From NCBI RefSeq assembly GCF_039541075.1, contig NZ_BAABFN010000002.1:372001-436000 (forward strand): a stretch of DNA of 64,000 nt. The letters are read 5' to 3'. Both the position numbers and the translations under genes were made by a program. Below the pieces are notes generated by a model. The model did not search any database, was not told the origin of the DNA, and saw only the letters and a list, made by a program, of their open reading frames with translations. The DNA comes from Compostibacter hankyongensis (GTDB taxonomy: Bacteria > Bacteroidota > Bacteroidia > Chitinophagales > Chitinophagaceae). Of the stretch, positions 60,643-64,000 are shown piece after piece (the first letter of the stretch is position 1; each line of letters starts with the position of its first letter).

Positions 60643-61515
60643 CTACAGCCGGATCTTCTCGGGCAGGTATTTGGCGATAAGCCCTTCGTAATACGGCTTC
60701 AGCGCTTCGAGTACCGGGGGCGTAGGACTTTTGGAATAAAGATCGTAAGGATTGAATTTTTTTACCCATTCGAACATTTCCCGGTCGTGATCATTCATCA
60801 GGTGATCGTAAGCCTGTTCGCGGTGCTGTGAGTAGAAGGAGTGATACCTGATCATATACAGCGCCGGTTCGGGCAGGTAATCCTTCATGATCTGGTACAT
60901 ATATTCATCGTGTCCCCAGGACAGGGATACGTTGTTCAGCCCGCATCCCGGTTCATAGATGCCGTAAAGGGTATTGTACCGTTCATCGCGGCTGTCGGGA
61001 TTGGCTTCAAAGAATTCGGGATATACGATTTTGTCCGAAAAGCGGCATCCGACGGGGAAGGTATCGCCTACCACGGCCCATTGCGGCTCGCCGAAAAGGC
61101 ACAGCACCTTGCCCATATCATGTACAAAACCGGTCAGCACAAACCAGTCGGGATGTCCGTCGGCCCGGATGGCCTCGGCGGTCTGCAGCAGGTGCTGCAG
61201 CTGATCCAGCTCAATATCGGGATCGGAATCATCTACCAGCGTATTGAGAAATTCCATCGCATCCCACACCCGGAGCTCCCGGCGGTTGAACCGGAGAAAA
61301 TCCGCTTTCTTCTGCTGTACGAAATCGTAGGTCTGGTACTGGTGATTCATGCGGTAGAACTCCCGTACGGTATCTCTTTCCGGATTGTCATAATTCCGGA
61401 AAGCATCCTTCGATTTTGCGGTCACGCCGGGTTCGGGGTAACGCTCCAGCACATCATCTTCCCACTCTTCGATACTGTGAAGCGGATTTTGTATGTCGGT
61501 CATGTCTTTTTGCAT
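60643..61515 (-). CDS. myo-Inositol oxygenase (MIOX)
   Basis: This 290-residue di-iron enzyme cleaves myo-inositol with O2 to D-glucuronate. The HD-domain iron ligands known from mouse MIOX can be placed: ADGHPDWF (His), FVHDMGK (His-Asp), SLSWGHDEY (His), RYHSFYSQH (His) and NPYDLYSKS (Asp). Substrate motifs including LFGEPQWAVVGDTFPVGCRF and YEPGCGLNNVSLSWGHDE are conserved. Such bacterial MIOX genes are uncommon but recur in Bacteroidota. The SSS symporter gene precedes it by 45 bases and probably brings in the inositol. Confidence 0.95.
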   Translation of the reverse strand: MQKDMTDIQNPLHSIEEWEDDVLERYPEPGVTAKSKDAFRNYDNPERDTVREFYRMNHQYQTYDFVQQKKADFLRFNRRELRVWDAMEFLNTLVDDSDPDIELDQLQHLLQTAEAIRADGHPDWFVLTGFVHDMGKVLCLFGEPQWAVVGDTFPVGCRFSDKIVYPEFFEANPDSRDERYNTLYGIYEPGCGLNNVSLSWGHDEYMYQIMKDYLPEPALYMIRYHSFYSQHREQAYDHLMNDHDREMFEWVKKFNPYDLYSKSPTPPVLEALKPYYEGLIAKYLPEKIRL

Positions 61516-61560
61516 GATACAGGAATTTGGGCAGAATAAATGTAAGGTATTTCCGGAGAC

Positions 61561-63192
61561 CTACCAAAAAACCGTATACAGGGCGGCCAGTATGCCCACG
61601 ATCACCACGGAGCCGGCGATAAAGCCGGGGCTGCAGCGAAACAGGGCCGTATCGATCCGGATAACCCGGGACGGCTGCAGGGCGCGGGGCCGCAAAAGAC
61701 TGATAACGATCATCAGGGCGATGAGGATACCGAAAACAATGGACATACGGTCCAGGAAGGCATAATCCGGAAAAACGCCGCCGGTCCATACCGGCAGGAA
61801 TTTCAGCAGCGTGGACAGGGGGATGGTCAGCAGCGCCGCGGTGAGCGCCGCGGCGGAGGTAGTGCGTTTCCAGAAAAAGCCCAGCAGGAAGATGGCCAGT
61901 ACGCCGGGGGAGATAAATCCCACGTATTCCTGGATAAACTGGTAGGCCTGGTCCAGCGATCGCAGCGCCGGCGCCACCAGGCAGGCGATCAGCATGGCGA
62001 CGACCACCGTCCACTTTCCCGTCCCTACCAGCTGTTTTTCCGTGGCATTTTTATGAAAGAATTTCTGATAGATATCCAGGGAAAAGATGGTGGATATGCT
62101 GTTGGCTTTTCCGGCCAGGGAAGCCACTACCGCCGCCGTCAGGGCGGCGAAGGCCAGTCCTTTCAGTCCCGCGGGAAGCAGGTTCAGCAGGGTGGGATAA
62201 GCATGGTCCGGCTTCAGCACGCCGGCAGCATCCGTCATCTCGGTGTGGAACATCCCCTGCTGGTAAAGCACAAAGGCGGTGATCCCCGGCAGCACCGCAA
62301 TCACCGGTACCAGCAGCTTCAGGAAGGCGGCAAAGAGGATGCCGCTGCGGGCGGTTTTCAGATCGGCCCCGAGCGCCCGCTGGGTAATGTATTGGTTACA
62401 GCCCCAATAATTGAGATTATTGATCCACATGCCGCCGATCAGGACCGACAGGCCGGGCAGATCCATGTAATAAGGGTTGGATTTATCAAAGATCATGTGA
62501 AAATGCGAGGGTGCTTTTTCGCGGATCAGGGTCAGTCCTTTCCAGATATTTTCCCCGTAACCAAAATGTTCGGATACCATGTTCAGCGCCAGATAAGTGG
62601 TAACCAGCCCTCCGAGGATGAGCACGAATACCTGGAAGACATCCGTATAGCCGATCACCTTCATACCGCCCAGGGTGACCACCACCGCAAAGACGGCCAG
62701 CCCGGTGACACAGGTGCCGAAGCTGATGCCCGTTACCGAAGAAATGGCCAGCGCGCCCAGGTAAACGATAGAAGTGAGGTTGACAAATACATAGACCAGC
62801 AGCCAGAATACCGCCATCACCGTGCTCACCGTGGCATTATACCGGCGGGACAGGAACTGCGGCATCGTATATATTTTGTTTTTCAGGTAGATGGGGATAA
62901 AGAATATCGCCACCAGCATCAGCGTGGCGGCAGCCATCCATTCATAGGTGGAGATAGCGAGGCCCAGGGCAAAACCGGAGCCCGACATGCCGATAAAATG
63001 TTCGGCCGAAATGTTGGAGGCGATCAGCGAGGCACCGATCGCCCACCAGGTCAGAGATCCTTCGGCCAGGAAGAAATCCTTTGAGTTGGCCTTGGCTGCT
63101 TTTTTGCGGTGGTAGATGAAATAGCCGTAGGCCGTCACCATTACGAAGTAAACGAGAAATACCACGTAATCGGCTGTATGTAACTGGTTCAT
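61561..63192 (-). CDS. Sodium/solute symporter (SSS family), probable inositol or sugar importer
   Basis: This 543-residue integral membrane protein has about fourteen helices and SSS features ASLIASNISAEHFIGMSGSG, QFLSRRYNATVSTVMAVFWL, NLNYWGCNQYITQRALGADL and AALTAAVVASLAGKANSIST. This is the vSGLT-like group that moves sugars or myo-inositol with Na+. The start at 63192 gives the usual N-terminus (MNQLHTADYVVFLVYFVMV); the longer frame upstream is Arg-rich and not family-like. With the inositol oxygenase directly downstream, myo-inositol or a related polyol is the likely cargo. Confidence 0.92.
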   Translation of the reverse strand: MNQLHTADYVVFLVYFVMVTAYGYFIYHRKKAAKANSKDFFLAEGSLTWWAIGASLIASNISAEHFIGMSGSGFALGLAISTYEWMAAATLMLVAIFFIPIYLKNKIYTMPQFLSRRYNATVSTVMAVFWLLVYVFVNLTSIVYLGALAISSVTGISFGTCVTGLAVFAVVVTLGGMKVIGYTDVFQVFVLILGGLVTTYLALNMVSEHFGYGENIWKGLTLIREKAPSHFHMIFDKSNPYYMDLPGLSVLIGGMWINNLNYWGCNQYITQRALGADLKTARSGILFAAFLKLLVPVIAVLPGITAFVLYQQGMFHTEMTDAAGVLKPDHAYPTLLNLLPAGLKGLAFAALTAAVVASLAGKANSISTIFSLDIYQKFFHKNATEKQLVGTGKWTVVVAMLIACLVAPALRSLDQAYQFIQEYVGFISPGVLAIFLLGFFWKRTTSAAALTAALLTIPLSTLLKFLPVWTGGVFPDYAFLDRMSIVFGILIALMIVISLLRPRALQPSRVIRIDTALFRCSPGFIAGSVVIVGILAALYTVFW

Positions 63193-63257
63193 GAGAAGAG
63201 GATATGCGTTCAGGAAGATAAAGATAAGCGCTTCCGCCGTTTGTTGTATGGGTGGCG

Positions 63258-63809
63258 TTATACCGGGCCGGGATAGGTGATGACGCCGTCCTCCACCCTG
63301 GCAAAGGTGGTGAGGGTGTGCGGGGCGGAATGGGTGGCGGAAAAAATATCGATTACCTGCCAGCCTTTTACAAGCAAAGCGTCTCCGACGAGGGAGCGGT
63401 GGCAGCGCCAGGGAACGGCTTCGGCGCACATCATGACGGTGGTGCGGGAAGCCGCCAGCTTCATCAGCTCCTGCAGGGCTTCTGCAAATGCCGCCGTCTG
63501 CATGTAATCCGCATATCCCCGGAAAGATTTATTGCGCCAGCCTGTATTGACGGAAGCGGCGGTAGTGTGGCGGAGACCGCCCAGCGCCTTCAGATGTACG
63601 TAATAGATACCCGCTTTTTCCAGGGCGGGTTCCAGCTGTTCGCGGTTGAACTGCGGTACCCGGCGGGAGCCGGGAAGGGTGCGTATGTCGGCAAGACAGG
63701 CGATGTCATAGGCCTTCAGCATTCCGATAAACGTATCGGTATCGTGGGTGGAATGTCCGATGGTATAGATGATCCCCCCGGCGGGCGGAGAAGCTTTTGA
63801 TGATGGCAT
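63258..63809 (-). CDS. DUF488 family protein
   Basis: This 183-residue protein matches DUF488: IYTIGHSTHDTDTFIGMLKA at the start, LADIRTLPGSRRVPQFNREQ, YVHLKALGGLRH, and MMCAEAVPWRCHRSLVGDAL, where conserved Cys, Glu, Cys and His residues suggest metal or nucleic acid contact. Function unknown. It lies between the isomerase and symporter genes and may be a passenger in the inositol unit. Confidence 0.9.
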   Translation of the reverse strand: MPSSKASPPAGGIIYTIGHSTHDTDTFIGMLKAYDIACLADIRTLPGSRRVPQFNREQLEPALEKAGIYYVHLKALGGLRHTTAASVNTGWRNKSFRGYADYMQTAAFAEALQELMKLAASRTTVMMCAEAVPWRCHRSLVGDALLVKGWQVIDIFSATHSAPHTLTTFARVEDGVITYPGPV

Positions 63810-63836
63810 AATCCGAATATACGAAAGAAACGCACA

Positions 63837-64000
63837 TCAGCATATCCGTACCACCGGGATCTGCAGCAGGGCGCCCAGCTTCTCCAGCTTTCCGGCGATA
63901 TGTCCGATCCCGATGGCGCAATGATGCGCAGGTCCTTCGCTGCTCCAGCGGTTGACAAACTCCTTGACGCCGAGCGAAAATCTGTACCGGCTGTTGGTAT
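63837..64000 (-). CDS. C-terminal end of an L-fucose/L-arabinose isomerase-like protein
   Basis: The last 53 codons are visible, ending SSEGPAHHCAIGIGHIAGKL and then VVRIC before the stop. The GPAHHCAIGIGH segment, with the paired His, is like the C-terminus of the L-fucose/L-arabinose isomerase family in Bacteroidota. The rest lies outside the window. It reads toward the DUF488, symporter and inositol oxygenase genes and could belong to the same pathway. Identification rests on a short stretch, so the exact isomerase is uncertain. Confidence 0.55.
   Translation of the reverse strand, partial: TNSRYRFSLGVKEFVNRWSSEGPAHHCAIGIGHIAGKLEKLGALLQIPVVRIC

Noticed and set aside
1..64000. CRISPR arrays, insertion sequences, prophage genes, rRNA, classical riboswitches
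   Set aside because: No regularly spaced repeats of the right length, transposase or integrase frames, phage structural genes or rRNA sequence were seen by reading; known riboswitch shapes were not recognised in the gaps.

Overview
The window comes from a Bacteroidota genome, most likely a soil or plant-associated member of the Chitinophagaceae/Sphingobacteriales group. The evidence is three SusC/SusD pairs, a FecR/ECF-sigma cascade, a hybrid-type propeller sensor kinase, Tat-exported glycosidases, and promoters of the Bacteroidota form TTTG-N20-TAnnTTTG, seen clearly before the tRNA-Arg and tetR genes. The genus cannot be fixed from this sequence. Most of the window is GC-rich. Two stretches are visibly AT-richer: 121-869 (HEPN/nucleotidyltransferase pair) and 15861-18640 (membrane-anchored HTH protein plus secreted partner).

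Layout. 1-6377: two divergent molybdenum-hydroxylase gene pairs (iorA/iorB-like). A HEPN/MNT toxin-antitoxin-type pair sits between the left pair and the 5' end of moaD. 6418-14843: a sterol-desaturase-family enzyme and a SusC(STN)/SusD pair under an ECF sigma/FecR system, with a predicted antisense RNA in the susC leader. 14901-15773: autoregulated tetR with a small companion gene. 15861-18825: membrane-anchored HTH/lectin-like protein with a secreted multidomain partner and a triple direct repeat upstream. 19034-20783: DUF899, VOC and DoxX genes. 20892-35676: a polysaccharide utilisation locus (PUL) for rhamnose/fucose-containing glycan. One long operon encodes Gfo/Idh oxidoreductase, IlvD-type dehydratase, SusC, SusD, GH29, a sugar-lactone hydrolase and GH78; AraC and GH43 genes diverge from it. 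35697-38004: aldo/keto reductase and acyltransferase. 38094-38443: tRNA-Arg with promoter, terminator, a displaced copy of its 3' end and a cluster of hairpins. 38504-44159: housekeeping genes (rlmH, rhomboid protease, tilS, TPR protein, panB, ALDH7-type dehydrogenase, dodecin). 44243-55387: a PUL controlled by a hybrid two-component system split into separate kinase and regulator genes, with a direct-repeat operator before susC, then SusD, a sialidase-fold/GH93-like protein and GH43. 55437-59496: TolB-like propeller protein, Ca2+/H+ antiporter, EcsC protein and a small protein. 59687-64000: a myo-inositol module with sugar isomerase C-terminus, DUF488, SSS symporter, inositol oxygenase, HEXXH protein and GNAT.

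The genes form several import-and-degrade units, each with its own control type (ECF/FecR, AraC, split hybrid two-component system), plus an inositol oxidation unit and a periplasmic molybdenum-hydroxylase unit. No CRISPR array, transposase, integrase or rRNA was seen. All annotation is by reading motifs; no database search was run.
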